A stretch of DNA of 64,000 nucleotides from positions 1 to 64,000 of the forward strand of contig NZ_BJDO01000009.1 in assembly GCF_005405185.1 (NCBI RefSeq), written 5' to 3'. Both the position numbers and the translations under genes were made by a program. This document shows, one piece after another, positions 1-8,109 of the stretch (position 1 is its first letter; every line of letters begins with the position of its first letter). A model generated the notes under the pieces. It was not told the origin of the DNA. It saw nothing but the letters and a program-made list of their open reading frames with translations, and made no database searches. Origin of the DNA: Secundilactobacillus hailunensis. Lineage in GTDB: Bacteria; Bacillota; Bacilli; Lactobacillales; Lactobacillaceae.

Positions 1-71
1 TCTAGTGTAATATTAATATTGGACATTTAATTTCCCTGCCTTTACTTTTGGTTTGGTCGCTGTAAAGTATA

Positions 72-99
72 ACGCCTGGGAGACTAGGTGTCCTTTTTT
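72..99 (+). terminator. Weak terminator of the gene left of the window
   Basis: A 6-bp stem (ACGCCT with AGGTGT, one G-T pair) is followed by CC and six T. No gene in the window ends before it, so it probably closes a gene to the left. In many lactobacilli that position is held by mecA, which is inference here. The stem is short. Confidence 0.35.
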
Positions 100-110
100 G
101 CAAAAAAACA

Positions 111-160
111 GGCCTAAGTTTCTCAGTGTTGAACTTAATCAACACTAAAAAGCTTAGACC
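111..160 (+). other. Strong hairpin upstream of coiA
   Basis: AGTGTTGA (125-132) pairs perfectly with TCAACACT (139-146) around a 6-nt loop. GGCCTAAG (111-118) pairs with CTTAGACC (153-160) with one mismatch and extends the stem. No T-run follows, so it is not a canonical terminator. It could be an mRNA leader structure of coiA or a DNA operator. No known riboswitch is recognised. Confidence 0.45.
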
Positions 161-225
161 CGAAAATTGCGACTGGCCGTTTTGCGTAGTTAACTGTAAA
201 CCGCCAAAGGAGAGCAGGTGATCAG

Positions 226-1275
226 ATGCTAACCGCACGTACGAAGCAAGATGTTCAGGTTCAAGCCGGTGATGCTCAGCGCAAGCAGGCTTATTTTTGT
301 CCTAGCTGCCAAGAACAGGTGATCTTAAAACGGGGGACGCGTATGGTGGCGCACTTCGCGCACCGCCCGAATTCTGTTTGCCGGCCCTTTAGCGAATCGG
401 AATCGCAGGCGCATTTGACGGGTAAGTGGCAGCTCGCCGACTATTTTGGCAGTAGTCACGTTGAGTTGGAGCCGTACATACAGGCGCTGGCGCAACGCCC
501 AGATCTGTTATTGAAGCGAGCTGACCGGAACCTGGCGATTGAATACCAGTGTTCAGTGATACCAGTCAGTAGATTACAGCAGCGAAACCTAGGCTACAGC
601 CAGTTTGGACTGGAAGTACTGTGGATCTTGGGCGTAGATTATTTACAGAAAATCAAGACGGTCCGGCAGGCTGAAAAATGGCTGCAGTATTCTGACAAAT
701 TAGGTTGGTATTTGATTTTCTGGGAGACCCGCCAGCAAAGTTTAATTATTTGGCATCACCTCACTGTAGATGGGGCTGGCCAATTACAAGGGTGGACGAA
801 AGCCAGTAATGGTCAGCAGTATGCCAAGACCACCCTAACGACGAGCCATACAGTTGCCCAAAAACTGCAGCGCCAGGTTCAGATGGGGTTGTACTATAAA
901 CTGCCAAAATGGCTAAAACTGCAGCAGTTCTGCTATGAACATCATGGATTGTTACAGGCCATTCCGGCAATTTGCTATCAGTTGACGGCTACTGAACCTG
1001 TGATCTGTGATTCGCCCGTTATTTGGGCTGCGTTGATGACCATTTTGCTGCGAGAACGGCCAATGGGGTCGCTGATCGAACAATCTGACCTCGAAAAGTG
1101 GGTGGCGCAGATCAGACCTTATTTTGATGAGACTCAGCTCATTCAATGCACGGTACAGCAGGTCGTTGTCAGCTGGGAGCGACAGTTGCAACGCTACGTT
1201 ACCTTACTAGAACACCAGGGTATTTTAAAGATGCTTGACGAAAAGGCGTGGCAATTGGTTGCTTTACCACACTAG
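226..1275 (+). CDS. coiA: Competence protein CoiA-like
   Basis: CoiA family protein of 349 aa, needed in streptococci and relatives for processing incoming DNA during transformation. In streptococci it helps load RecA on single strands with DprA. An N-terminal Cys pair (C25-x2-C28) resembles a zinc ribbon and is followed by HFAH at 43-46. The nuclease-like core of the PD-(D/E)xK type shows D93 and the E106-x-Q108 pair. The start is ATG with AAAGGAG about 12 nt upstream. I found no clear ComX (cin-box) promoter motif before it. The next gene is pepF, the order usual for lactobacilli. Whether the strain is competent cannot be told from one gene. Confidence 0.88.
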   Translation: MLTARTKQDVQVQAGDAQRKQAYFCPSCQEQVILKRGTRMVAHFAHRPNSVCRPFSESESQAHLTGKWQLADYFGSSHVELEPYIQALAQRPDLLLKRADRNLAIEYQCSVIPVSRLQQRNLGYSQFGLEVLWILGVDYLQKIKTVRQAEKWLQYSDKLGWYLIFWETRQQSLIIWHHLTVDGAGQLQGWTKASNGQQYAKTTLTTSHTVAQKLQRQVQMGLYYKLPKWLKLQQFCYEHHGLLQAIPAICYQLTATEPVICDSPVIWAALMTILLRERPMGSLIEQSDLEKWVAQIRPYFDETQLIQCTVQQVVVSWERQLQRYVTLLEHQGILKMLDEKAWQLVALPH

Positions 1276-1329
1276 TCATGTGGTATTCTATGGACAGTAA
1301 CAAATTTCGATGAAAAGGAAGTGCTGTCG

Positions 1330-3141
1330 TTGGCAGATGTTAAGCAATTACCAACTCGAGATCAGGTCGACCCAAGTTTAACCTGGGACCTGACTCCCAT
1401 TTATCAAAATGACCAGGCCTTTAATCAGGCCTTTGAGACCGTCATGACTCAAATTAATGGGTTATCCAAGTTAGAAGGGCAGTTAGCACAAAGTTCAAAG
1501 GCACTTTTATCCGTGATTCAAACGATCATGGCCACTATTCGGCCGGCAGAAAAGCTCTACGTTTACGCTTCTTTGAAGCATGATCAGGATACGACGAACG
1601 CGGCTAACCAGAATCTCAGCGGTAAGACGCAAAGTATGCTGACGAAACTCGAAAGCAACATTGCCTGGTTTGAACCTGAACTATTAGCTGTCGCGCCAGC
1701 CACGCTTGATGACTGGATCAAGACGGATGCCGATTTGAAGCCTTATGAGCATTATCTGCGGACCATTACGGATGAACGGGCGCACGTATTAACGCCGGCT
1801 GCTGAAAAATTATTGGCGCAGGCTGGCGACGCGTTGAGTGCTTCTAGCAACACCTTTGACGTCTTAAACGATGCCGATCTGGAATTCCCGGTGGTGGAGG
1901 ATAATGACGGCGGGACCGTCCAACTGTCACAAGGTGTTTATGATCAGCTGATTCAATCGACAAAACCAGAAGTTCGTCAAATGGCCTTTAAGCAGCTGTA
2001 CGCCGTTTATCACCAATTTCGGCATACGCTGGCAGCGACCCTTTCAGGAAACGTAAAAACGCACAATTTTGAAGCTTCCGTTCACCATTACGATGATGCC
2101 AGACAAGCAGCTATGAGTGGCAACCATATTCCAACCAGCGTATTTGATTCACTGGTGACCAGCGTTAACGATCATTTGCCGTTGCTGCACCGGTACGTGG
2201 CCTTACGGAAACAAATCTTAAACCTGCCAGAACTGCACATGTATGATCTCTATACACCAATCACTGGCGAACCGCAATTATCCTATACCTTTGATGAAGC
2301 CAAGGCCGAGGCACTCAAAGCATTGGCGGTATTAGGGCCGGATTATATCAGTCACGTCAAAACCGCCTTTGATTCCCGCTGGATCGACGTGGTTGAAAAC
2401 AAGGGCAAGCGCTCGGGAGCTTATTCTTCCGGGATGTATGATACCGCACCCTACATTTTATTGAACTGGCAGGATAACCTGGAGAGTTTGTTTACGCTGG
2501 TTCATGAAATGGGTCACAGTATGCACAGTTACTACACGACCCATAACCAACCTTATCAGTACGGGGATTACTCCATTTTTGTGGCGGAAATTGCTTCCAC
2601 GACTAACGAAACATTACTCACTGATTATCTGCTGAAAACCTATTCGGATGAGCAGGTGCAGGCCTTCGTGCTGAACCATTATTTGGACGGGTTCAAGGGG
2701 ACCGTCTTCCGTCAGACACAGTTTGCTGAATTTGAACACTTTATTCATGAACAGGACGCGGCCGGTCAGCCGCTGACCGCAGAATACCTCAGTCAGCATT
2801 ATTTGGAGCTGAATCAAAAATACTATGGTGATGCGGTCATCTCAGATCCAGAAATTGCGGATGAGTGGGCCCGCATCCCGCATTTCTATTACAACTACTA
2901 CGTTTATCAATACGCAACGGGGTTCGCGGCTGCCAATACATTGGCCCAGCGGATCACCAGTGGAGATGACAGTAAGCGAGAGGCTTACCTGAACTACTTG
3001 AAATCCGGCAGTTCAGATTATCCGATCAACGTGATGCGCAAGGCGGGGGTCGATATGACCCGGACCGACTATCTGGATCAAGCTTTTGCTGAGTTTGAAA
3101 AACGCTTGAATCAATTCGAAAAACTGGCTAAAACCATGTGA
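1330..3141 (+). CDS. pepF: Oligoendopeptidase F (M3 family)
   Basis: Cytoplasmic zinc metallopeptidase of the M3B family that cleaves peptides of roughly 7-17 residues, part of peptide utilisation and protein turnover. The zinc site HEMGH lies at residues 392-396, and the third ligand is probably E420 in FVAEIAS. The length of 603 aa is usual for PepF. I chose TTG at 1330 because AAAAGGAAG sits 8 nt before it. A GTG at 1321 lies inside that Shine-Dalgarno. The gene is 54 bp after coiA, probably cotranscribed, and ends at a shared bidirectional terminator. Confidence 0.93.
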   Translation: MADVKQLPTRDQVDPSLTWDLTPIYQNDQAFNQAFETVMTQINGLSKLEGQLAQSSKALLSVIQTIMATIRPAEKLYVYASLKHDQDTTNAANQNLSGKTQSMLTKLESNIAWFEPELLAVAPATLDDWIKTDADLKPYEHYLRTITDERAHVLTPAAEKLLAQAGDALSASSNTFDVLNDADLEFPVVEDNDGGTVQLSQGVYDQLIQSTKPEVRQMAFKQLYAVYHQFRHTLAATLSGNVKTHNFEASVHHYDDARQAAMSGNHIPTSVFDSLVTSVNDHLPLLHRYVALRKQILNLPELHMYDLYTPITGEPQLSYTFDEAKAEALKALAVLGPDYISHVKTAFDSRWIDVVENKGKRSGAYSSGMYDTAPYILLNWQDNLESLFTLVHEMGHSMHSYYTTHNQPYQYGDYSIFVAEIASTTNETLLTDYLLKTYSDEQVQAFVLNHYLDGFKGTVFRQTQFAEFEHFIHEQDAAGQPLTAEYLSQHYLELNQKYYGDAVISDPEIADEWARIPHFYYNYYVYQYATGFAAANTLAQRITSGDDSKREAYLNYLKSGSSDYPINVMRKAGVDMTRTDYLDQAFAEFEKRLNQFEKLAKTM

Positions 3142-3153
3142 TTGAGTGCCATC

Positions 3154-3190
3154 AAAAAAGGCGACCTGCAAAAATGCAGATCGCTTTTTT
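3154..3190. terminator. Bidirectional terminator between pepF and spxH
   Basis: A run of A, then GCGA and CTGCA, pairs with TGCAG, TCGC and TTTTTT around an AAAA loop, with one mismatch and one bulge. Poly-A on one side and poly-T on the other let it serve the convergent genes pepF (+) and spxH (-). Confidence 0.85.
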
Positions 3191-3206
3191 GGTTGCGTAT
3201 TCGATT

Positions 3207-3824
3207 TCAAAGGACATGCAAATTAGGCGTTGATTTTTGATGTTCCAGCGCTTGTTTTGCCAGTAGACCGTTGTTTTCACAAATTTCGTATAGCCCTTGA
3301 TAGGTCACGTCTGGCAACTTAAGACCGCAATCGGAAACGTTCGCGTTGTATAAAACTGCGGTGGAAGGGTCAGCAACCTCCATTTCGGAAGCTAATCGCT
3401 GATCGGCTTGAAAGGCTCGGCGCGCTAATTCGGAGTTACGATCTTCAGTAAACATCGAAAGGTCGAGATGGACGTGCTTAGCAACTTCCAAAACTAATTT
3501 TTCAGAGTAGGGCTGTCCCTGTTGAACCAATTGATTTTGCAGTGTCAATAAAAAGAGTCGACCCTTTTTCTTTCCCTGAAAAAGGGCAGCCTTATAATCT
3601 AAGATAATGCGGTAATGCAGATTAAATTGTTCATTGCGTAAATTTAAGTTATGACAGTCTTGATTGGTCACTTTGAGGTGCTGATCAATCATGTGCGGAT
3701 TCAGTAGCGGAATAAATTGATAAGAAATATCGCCAAAAATTTGATCAGCGAGACGTAAAATACTCTTTTCCGACTTCATACAGCGACTGCCTAATGGGTT
3801 GATAAATAGATATACTTCCAGCAA
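3207..3824 (-). CDS. spxH: SpxH/YjbH-type ClpXP adaptor (DsbA-like fold)
   Basis: Protein of 205 aa with the DsbA-like thioredoxin fold of YjbH/SpxH. In Bacillus and Staphylococcus YjbH delivers the redox regulator Spx to ClpXP for degradation. The N-terminal motif that aligns with the usual Cys-x-x-Cys reads NPLGSRC, so only the second Cys (C15) remains. Disulfide oxidoreductase activity is therefore unlikely and an adaptor role more plausible. The start is the TTG at 3824, preceded by GGAGGA at 7 nt. The ATG at 3839 overlaps that ribosome site. It is divergent from relQ, the usual neighbourhood for this family. Confidence 0.82.
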   Translation of the reverse strand: MLEVYLFINPLGSRCMKSEKSILRLADQIFGDISYQFIPLLNPHMIDQHLKVTNQDCHNLNLRNEQFNLHYRIILDYKAALFQGKKKGRLFLLTLQNQLVQQGQPYSEKLVLEVAKHVHLDLSMFTEDRNSELARRAFQADQRLASEMEVADPSTAVLYNANVSDCGLKLPDVTYQGLYEICENNGLLAKQALEHQKSTPNLHVL

Positions 3825-3880
3825 AGTAATTTCCTCCATTAATTAGCCGTTACTTAGTAAACGACCTTTAGTCAAAAATA

Positions 3881-3908
3881 ATCATAAAGCATTTTGAGCG
3901 AAATGCAA
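3881..3908 (-). promoter_or_regulatory. Predicted sigma-A promoter of spxH
   Basis: On the minus strand a -35 TTGCAT and a -10 TATGAT are separated by 16 bp, about 57 bp before the chosen TTG start of spxH. It lies in the 319-base divergent stretch 3825-4143 between spxH and relQ. That stretch otherwise holds the relQ promoter, and I see no further gene in it. Confidence 0.6.
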
Positions 3909-4078
3909 GGATTTAGGCTATGTAAATGCAACTGGGAAGGGCGAAATCGGTTTCAAAGACCGTTGTCATAGGTGATACTGTTTTCCGTTGTTATACAAAT
4001 AATTATTTCCCCAAGATGGGTGGTCAGGTAAGCTGACGAATTCTTCTAGGGTTAGACGACCCAACCTAAGCGAAAATA

Positions 4079-4087
4079 TGCTAAAAT
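4079..4087 (+). promoter_or_regulatory. Predicted extended -10 promoter of relQ
   Basis: TGC directly before TAAAAT forms an extended -10 element 57 bp upstream of the relQ start. No good -35 hexamer is visible at 16-18 bp, which extended -10 promoters can tolerate. Confidence 0.45.
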
Positions 4088-4143
4088 AAAGTCTGTTTGT
4101 AAAACAAACTACAATCAATTGAAACCATATCGAGGTGAACAGC

Positions 4144-4800
4144 TTGATTGACAATTGGAATCATTTTTTGCTGCCTTATAATCAGGCAGTGGATGAATTA
4201 AAAGTAAAATTAAGGGGAATGCGCAAGCAATTTCAAAACAAAAATCAGCGTTCACCCATTGAATTTGTGACCGGCAGGGTGAAGCCAGTAGACAGTATCA
4301 AAGAAAAGATGAACCGACGCCACGTTTCTGAAGAACGGCTGGAACAAGATATGCAAGATATTGCCGGATTACGGATCATGTGTCAGTTCGTTGAAGATAT
4401 TTATCAAGTTGTTGATCTGCTGAGAAAGCGGTCTGATATGACGATTCTTGAAGAACGTGATTATATTCACAATGAAAAGCCCAGCGGTTATCGCTCCTAT
4501 CACATTGTGATCGAATATCCGGTTCAGATGGTGACTGGCGAAAAGAAGATTTTAGCCGAGGTTCAAGTCCGCACGCTAGCCATGAACTTTTGGGCGACTA
4601 TTGAACACTCGTTGAACTATAAATATCAAGGCGAATTTCCTGAAGAACTGAGTGCCAGACTGCAGCGTGCCGGGGAAGCCGCTTTTAAACTGGATACCGA
4701 GATGTCGGAGATCAGAGAAGAGATTCAGGAAGCTCAGCATTTATTTTCGTACGGTAAGGGCTCAGAGCCGCAGCCGCCTAATAAGAAGGATGATCAGTGA
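4144..4800 (+). CDS. relQ: Small alarmone synthetase RelQ
   Basis: GTP pyrophosphokinase of the small alarmone synthetase group (218 aa). It makes (p)ppGpp from ATP and GDP/GTP without a hydrolase domain. Visible synthetase features are the basic RVKPVDSIKEKMNRR segment, DIAGLRIMC, the GYRSYH G-loop region and EVQVRT (E139). The C-terminus is a short helical tail, as in tetrameric RelQ. The start is TTG at 4144 with GAGGTG 6 nt upstream. A GTG at 4135 lies within that site. It overlaps nadK by one base (TGATG), so the alarmone, NADP and rRNA pseudouridine genes form one operon, conserved in Firmicutes. Confidence 0.93.
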   Translation: MIDNWNHFLLPYNQAVDELKVKLRGMRKQFQNKNQRSPIEFVTGRVKPVDSIKEKMNRRHVSEERLEQDMQDIAGLRIMCQFVEDIYQVVDLLRKRSDMTILEERDYIHNEKPSGYRSYHIVIEYPVQMVTGEKKILAEVQVRTLAMNFWATIEHSLNYKYQGEFPEELSARLQRAGEAAFKLDTEMSEIREEIQEAQHLFSYGKGSEPQPPNKKDDQ

Positions 4801-5603
4801 TGAAAATTGGAATTTTTAGTAATCCAGGTTCAGCTTCAACGCGGGTCTCAAATGCGTTGAAGTCCAAAATCAAGGCCGAACACTTAGTTTTGGATAATGA
4901 CAATCCTGATATTTTGATTACGGTTGGCGGTGATGGCACTTTGCTGTCGGCGTTTCACCATTATGAAAAGCAGCTTGCCAATATTCGGTTTGTCGGCATT
5001 CACACCGGCCATTTAGGCTTTTATACGGACTGGCGGGATTACGAAGTCGATGAGTTGATCGATAGTTTAGCACATGATAACGGGCAAAGTGTCAGCTATC
5101 CGCTACTGGATATCTTGATTGAATATAGTGATGGCAAGAAGCAAAGCATGCTGGCATTAAATGAATCAACGCTTAAGAAGCTGACGGGAACCATGCTGGC
5201 AAACGTCTACATTAAAGACCAGCTGTTTGAACTGTTCCGCGGGGACGGTCTTTGCGTGTCGACGCCAACCGGATCTACGGCCTATAATAAATCAGCGGGC
5301 GGTGCTGTGGTCAGTTCCGAACTGAATGTGGTTCAAGTATCAGAGATTGCTTCGATCAATAACCGGGTCTTTCGAACACTAGGTTCACCCATTATCATTT
5401 CGCCTCAGGAATGGGTGCGTATTGAGCCGGTGGAGTTAGATGAAAATTTGATGACTTGTGATCAAGAAGTGGTCGAAAAGCGGCAAATAAAATCGGTGAC
5501 CTACCGGATCTCGAAACAACGGATCGCGTTTGCCCAATACCGGCATACGCAGTTTTGGAAACGGGTTTCAGAATCCTTCATTGGGGTAAAGCCGATTGAT
5601 TAA
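4800..5603 (+). CDS. nadK: NAD kinase
   Basis: Phosphorylates NAD to NADP in the cytoplasm (ppnK/nadK, 267 aa). The signature GGDGT lies at residues 43-47 with D45 as the expected catalytic Asp. LNESTLKK and GDGLCVSTPTGSTAYNKSAGG match the conserved NAD-binding segments. The ATG at 4800 overlaps the relQ stop, with AAGGAT as ribosome site. Its end overlaps the start of the following pseudouridine synthase, showing tight translational coupling. Confidence 0.95.
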   Translation: MKIGIFSNPGSASTRVSNALKSKIKAEHLVLDNDNPDILITVGGDGTLLSAFHHYEKQLANIRFVGIHTGHLGFYTDWRDYEVDELIDSLAHDNGQSVSYPLLDILIEYSDGKKQSMLALNESTLKKLTGTMLANVYIKDQLFELFRGDGLCVSTPTGSTAYNKSAGGAVVSSELNVVQVSEIASINNRVFRTLGSPIIISPQEWVRIEPVELDENLMTCDQEVVEKRQIKSVTYRISKQRIAFAQYRHTQFWKRVSESFIGVKPID

Positions 5604-6495
5604 ATTTGATTGGCAGTACACTGGTGATTCGCCGATTTTCGTGCGGACCTTCATGCGCCAGCAAGGCATCAGCAGAAACCTGTTAAAACAAATTAAGTTT
5701 TCGGGCGGTCGCATTTGCGTTGATGGTGAGCGTGTTCGAGTGACCTATAAGATGCATTCGGGTCAGCGCTTAGAAGTGACCTTGCCACCGGAGATTCCCA
5801 GTGATCATATCCAGGTCTCCAATACACCGCTGGAAATTCTCTATGAAGACGCCCATTTTTTGGTAGTCAATAAGCCTGCTGAGGTGGCCTCAGTACCCTC
5901 GCATATTTATGCTGATGATTCCCTGGTCAACCGGGTAAAGGGGTATTTGATACGGACGCACGCAGCCAGTCAGGTGACCCATATCGTGACGCGACTAGAT
6001 CGCGAAACCAGCGGCATCGTAATTTTTGCAAAGCACCACTTTGCCCACACGGTATTAGACACCCAGCTGAAGCAGCATAGTCTAAAAAAGACCTATTTCT
6101 GCGTTGTTACTGGGGTGATCAAGGCTAAACACGCTGTGATTGATGCACCGATTGGCCGAGAGCCCGGTTCATTTATCAAACGGATGGTGAGGGCTGATGG
6201 CCGCGCCGCTCAGACTGAGTATTGGGTTGCTAAACGGATGTCAGCATCAACATTATTACGAATCCGTTTACACACGGGTCGAACTCATCAGATCAGAGTG
6301 CATATGGCCAGTATCGGCCACCCATTAGTTGGGGACTTCTTATATGGTCAGCAGACTAATCCCTGGATTCATCGACAGGCGTTGCATTGTGCGTCAGTCA
6401 GTTTTTATAATCCGTTTGCGCAAAAACAGATCACCTGTTACGCGCCGATGCCAGCAGATCTGGCCACGCTGATCGAACATGAAAGTCAGCTTTAA
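5596..6495 (+). CDS. RluA/RluD-family pseudouridine synthase
   Basis: RNA pseudouridine synthase of the RluA superfamily (299 aa), converting uridine to pseudouridine in rRNA or tRNA. An N-terminal S4-like RNA-binding part (about residues 10-75) precedes the catalytic domain. The catalytic motif RLDRETSG is at 133-140 with D135 as nucleophile, and the TGRTHQIRVH motif follows near residue 235. The TTG start overlaps the nadK end by 8 bases. The family cannot be assigned to a specific RNA site from sequence alone. In Bacillus the equivalent gene is yjbO. A strong terminator follows. Confidence 0.9.
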   Translation: MIKFDWQYTGDSPIFVRTFMRQQGISRNLLKQIKFSGGRICVDGERVRVTYKMHSGQRLEVTLPPEIPSDHIQVSNTPLEILYEDAHFLVVNKPAEVASVPSHIYADDSLVNRVKGYLIRTHAASQVTHIVTRLDRETSGIVIFAKHHFAHTVLDTQLKQHSLKKTYFCVVTGVIKAKHAVIDAPIGREPGSFIKRMVRADGRAAQTEYWVAKRMSASTLLRIRLHTGRTHQIRVHMASIGHPLVGDFLYGQQTNPWIHRQALHCASVSFYNPFAQKQITCYAPMPADLATLIEHESQL

Positions 6496-6507
6496 GAAGA
6501 CAATTAA

Positions 6508-6552
6508 AAAGGTCCCTGCTATTCAGTTGTTTTCTGAGTAGCAGGGACCTTT
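6508..6552. terminator. Bidirectional terminator between the pseudouridine synthase gene and cutC
   Basis: AAAGGTCCCTGCTA (6508-6521) pairs perfectly with TAGCAGGGACCTTT (6539-6552), with an inner TTCAG/CTGAG extension. It separates the convergent operons. Confidence 0.9.
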
Positions 6553-6567
6553 AGTCAATTGAGGCGT

Positions 6568-7167
6568 TTATTTTTCCTGAAGAAAGTAGCTTAAATTCAG
6601 CTGTTCATTTAACTGGCTGGATTGTGTGTCATCATCACTTAAGACCACTAACTGTAGGTTAGCAGCCTGAGCCACGTTATTCAGCCGTGATAACCGAGCA
6701 GTGTTGGCCTTGCCGGTTAAGTGCGTTAAGATGCGGTCAACACCGTTATCGGCCAGCCACTTCAGGGCATCAGCCTGGTCACTGTCGGCCAGATCATCGA
6801 CGGCCGTGCCAAAGGTGATCGACATACCACCGGCTGCTGCAATCAAGTTGGCCATGGCTTCAGTGTCCAATTGATGTTCAGGGGTGAGGGCAGCCACGAT
6901 GACAGCATCAGCTCCCAGTTGCTGAGCTGCTAAAATATCGGCTTCCATGATCTTTAATTCAGGGTCGCTATAGCTGGCATCACCAGTTCGGGGCCGGATT
7001 AAAACGGCTAGGGATAGTTCGTGTTCGTGGGCGTAAAGGGTGGCTTCGGCTATCGTGCCTTTGCTGGGCGTAGTGCCATCAGCTGCAATCGTGACGCGGG
7101 TAGTCTGGTCGTTAATGGCCTGGGTCAATTGGCGGTAGTTATTAACAAGCGGTTCAATAAATTTCAA
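6568..7167 (-). CDS. cutC: CutC-family protein
   Basis: TIM-barrel protein of the CutC family (199 aa). The name comes from copper homeostasis in E. coli, but the biochemical role is uncertain. Matching segments are LAVLIRPRTGDASYSDPEL, EADILAAQQLGADAVIVAAL, the ITFGTAVDDLAD stretch and the strand VDRILTHLTG. The copy is slightly shorter at the C-terminus than the E. coli type, as is common in lactobacilli. The ATG has AAGGAGA shortly upstream. It is monocistronic, with no copper ATPase or CopY operator beside it, so a copper role is not supported by context. Confidence 0.85.
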   Translation of the reverse strand: MKFIEPLVNNYRQLTQAINDQTTRVTIAADGTTPSKGTIAEATLYAHEHELSLAVLIRPRTGDASYSDPELKIMEADILAAQQLGADAVIVAALTPEHQLDTEAMANLIAAAGGMSITFGTAVDDLADSDQADALKWLADNGVDRILTHLTGKANTARLSRLNNVAQAANLQLVVLSDDDTQSSQLNEQLNLSYFLQEK

Positions 7168-7382
7168 GATAAGTCTCCTTTTAACTTTACTCTGTTTTTA
7201 ATCTAAGAGTCATTATAGCAATTTTTGAGTTTGATGTGACCGGTCAAGACGACATTTATAATAATTTCCCGTAAATAGTGATTGGGGCTAGGGATAACTC
7301 GGTAATTATAAGCTAAAGGTAATAGTGTAAGCGCTTGCTATAACGGACTTTTTCAGACTGCCAGTTCATTCCATGAACCCCC

Positions 7383-7411
7383 TTGCATTCTTTATAAATT
7401 CGCGTTATATT
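7383..7411 (+). promoter_or_regulatory. Strong sigma-A promoter of the small RNA / trmL leader
   Basis: TTGCAT (-35, 7383-7388) and TATATT (-10, 7406-7411) are separated by exactly 17 bp. The predicted transcript start is near 7418, and a perfect terminator ends the transcript about 108 nt later. It lies in the 399-base stretch between cutC and trmL. Confidence 0.7.
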
Positions 7412-7417
7412 TACTAT

Positions 7418-7525
7418 TGAGAAATCGTTCGGGAGCGGATGTCGAGAAATCGTCAGCCATTGTCGAATTTGCACTTCATTAACGCAGTTCCTCGCCGTGC
7501 TGACACCGAGGGGTTGCGTTTTTTT
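7418..7525 (+). ncRNA. Candidate small RNA or attenuated trmL leader
   Basis: About 108 nt bounded by a consensus promoter and a 14-bp terminator, so a discrete short transcript is expected. It contains a 10-nt direct repeat, GAGAAATCGT, at 7419-7428 and 7444-7453. It also contains a 31-codon reading frame that crosses the terminator. It could be an independent sRNA, a leader-peptide attenuator for trmL, or a short mRNA. No known RNA family is recognised. Confidence 0.5.
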
Positions 7526-7534
7526 ATGCGGTGA
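7439..7534 (+). CDS. Possible 31-residue leader peptide overlapping a terminator
   Basis: ATG at 7439 opens 31 codons ending in TGA at 7532. The product starts MSRNRQPLSNLHFIN and ends TEGLRFFMR, a basic peptide without membrane segment. GGGAG lies only 3 nt before the ATG, closer than usual for a ribosome site. The reading frame runs through the whole terminator hairpin, so full translation needs read-through of the terminator and would also disrupt it. That geometry resembles attenuation control. It may equally be a chance frame in an RNA gene. Confidence 0.3.
   Translation: MSRNRQPLSNLHFINAVPRRADTEGLRFFMR
7481..7525 (+). terminator. Terminator inside the trmL leader
   Basis: AACGCAGTTCCTCG (7481-7494) pairs over 14 positions, three of them G-T, with CGAGGGGTTGCGTT (7507-7520). 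The 12-nt loop is followed by T to 7525. It stands upstream of trmL, whose start is 42 bp further on, and no other promoter is obvious between them. Confidence 0.85.
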
Positions 7535-7566
7535 CTTTTATAACTTTTATCAAAGGGAGCATAACT

Positions 7567-8082
7567 ATGTCCAATCATATTGTCTTATTTGAACCTTTAA
7601 TGCCAGCTAATACTGGTAACATTGCCAGAACCTGTGCCGGGACGGATACGATCTTAGATCTGATTGAACCCTTGGGCTTTTCCGTTGACGATGCGCATCT
7701 CAAACGGGCTGGCTTAGATTATTGGGATAAGGTTGACATTCGTTATCACAAAAACTTACAGGAATTTATGAGTACGGTTCCAGACGTTAAGCGGCTGTTC
7801 TTAGTCTCTAAGTTCGCGGAATTTGCTTACACGCAGCACGATTACACGGATGTTGAAAATGGTGATTACTACTTCATGTTTGGTAAGGAAACTACTGGGT
7901 TGCCAGAACCATTTATGCGCAAGCACAGCGAACAGGCAATCCGGATTCCTCAAGATGATACGCATATTCGCGCGTTGAACCTCTCTAATTCGGCTGCCAT
8001 TGTGATCTACGAAATTCTGCGTCAGCAAAACTTTCCTAAATTAGAGCTCGAACACCACTATGAAAATGATAAACTAAAGTAA
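7567..8082 (+). CDS. trmL: tRNA (cytidine/uridine-2'-O-)-methyltransferase TrmL
   Basis: SPOUT-class methyltransferase (171 aa, formerly CspR) that 2'-O-methylates the wobble base of leucine tRNAs in E. coli. The trefoil-knot motifs are visible: LFEPLMPANTGNIARTC at the N-terminus, FGKETTGLPE in the middle and RALNLSNSAAIVIYE near the end. ATG at 7567 has AAAGGGAG about 7 nt upstream. An in-frame extension back to 7531 has no ribosome site and falls beside the leader terminator. Expression may depend on read-through of that terminator. Confidence 0.9.
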   Translation: MSNHIVLFEPLMPANTGNIARTCAGTDTILDLIEPLGFSVDDAHLKRAGLDYWDKVDIRYHKNLQEFMSTVPDVKRLFLVSKFAEFAYTQHDYTDVENGDYYFMFGKETTGLPEPFMRKHSEQAIRIPQDDTHIRALNLSNSAAIVIYEILRQQNFPKLELEHHYENDKLK

Positions 8083-8109
8083 GCTGATTAATTAATAGGG
8101 GTGAACATT

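Noticed and set aside
160-225. ComX (cin-box) promoter before coiA
   Set aside because: TGCGTAG near 183 was considered but does not match the TACGAATA-type core well enough.
2-238. Long open frame on the minus strand before coiA
   Set aside because: No ribosome site, no recognisable protein features, and it overlaps the coiA start and two hairpins. Likely chance.
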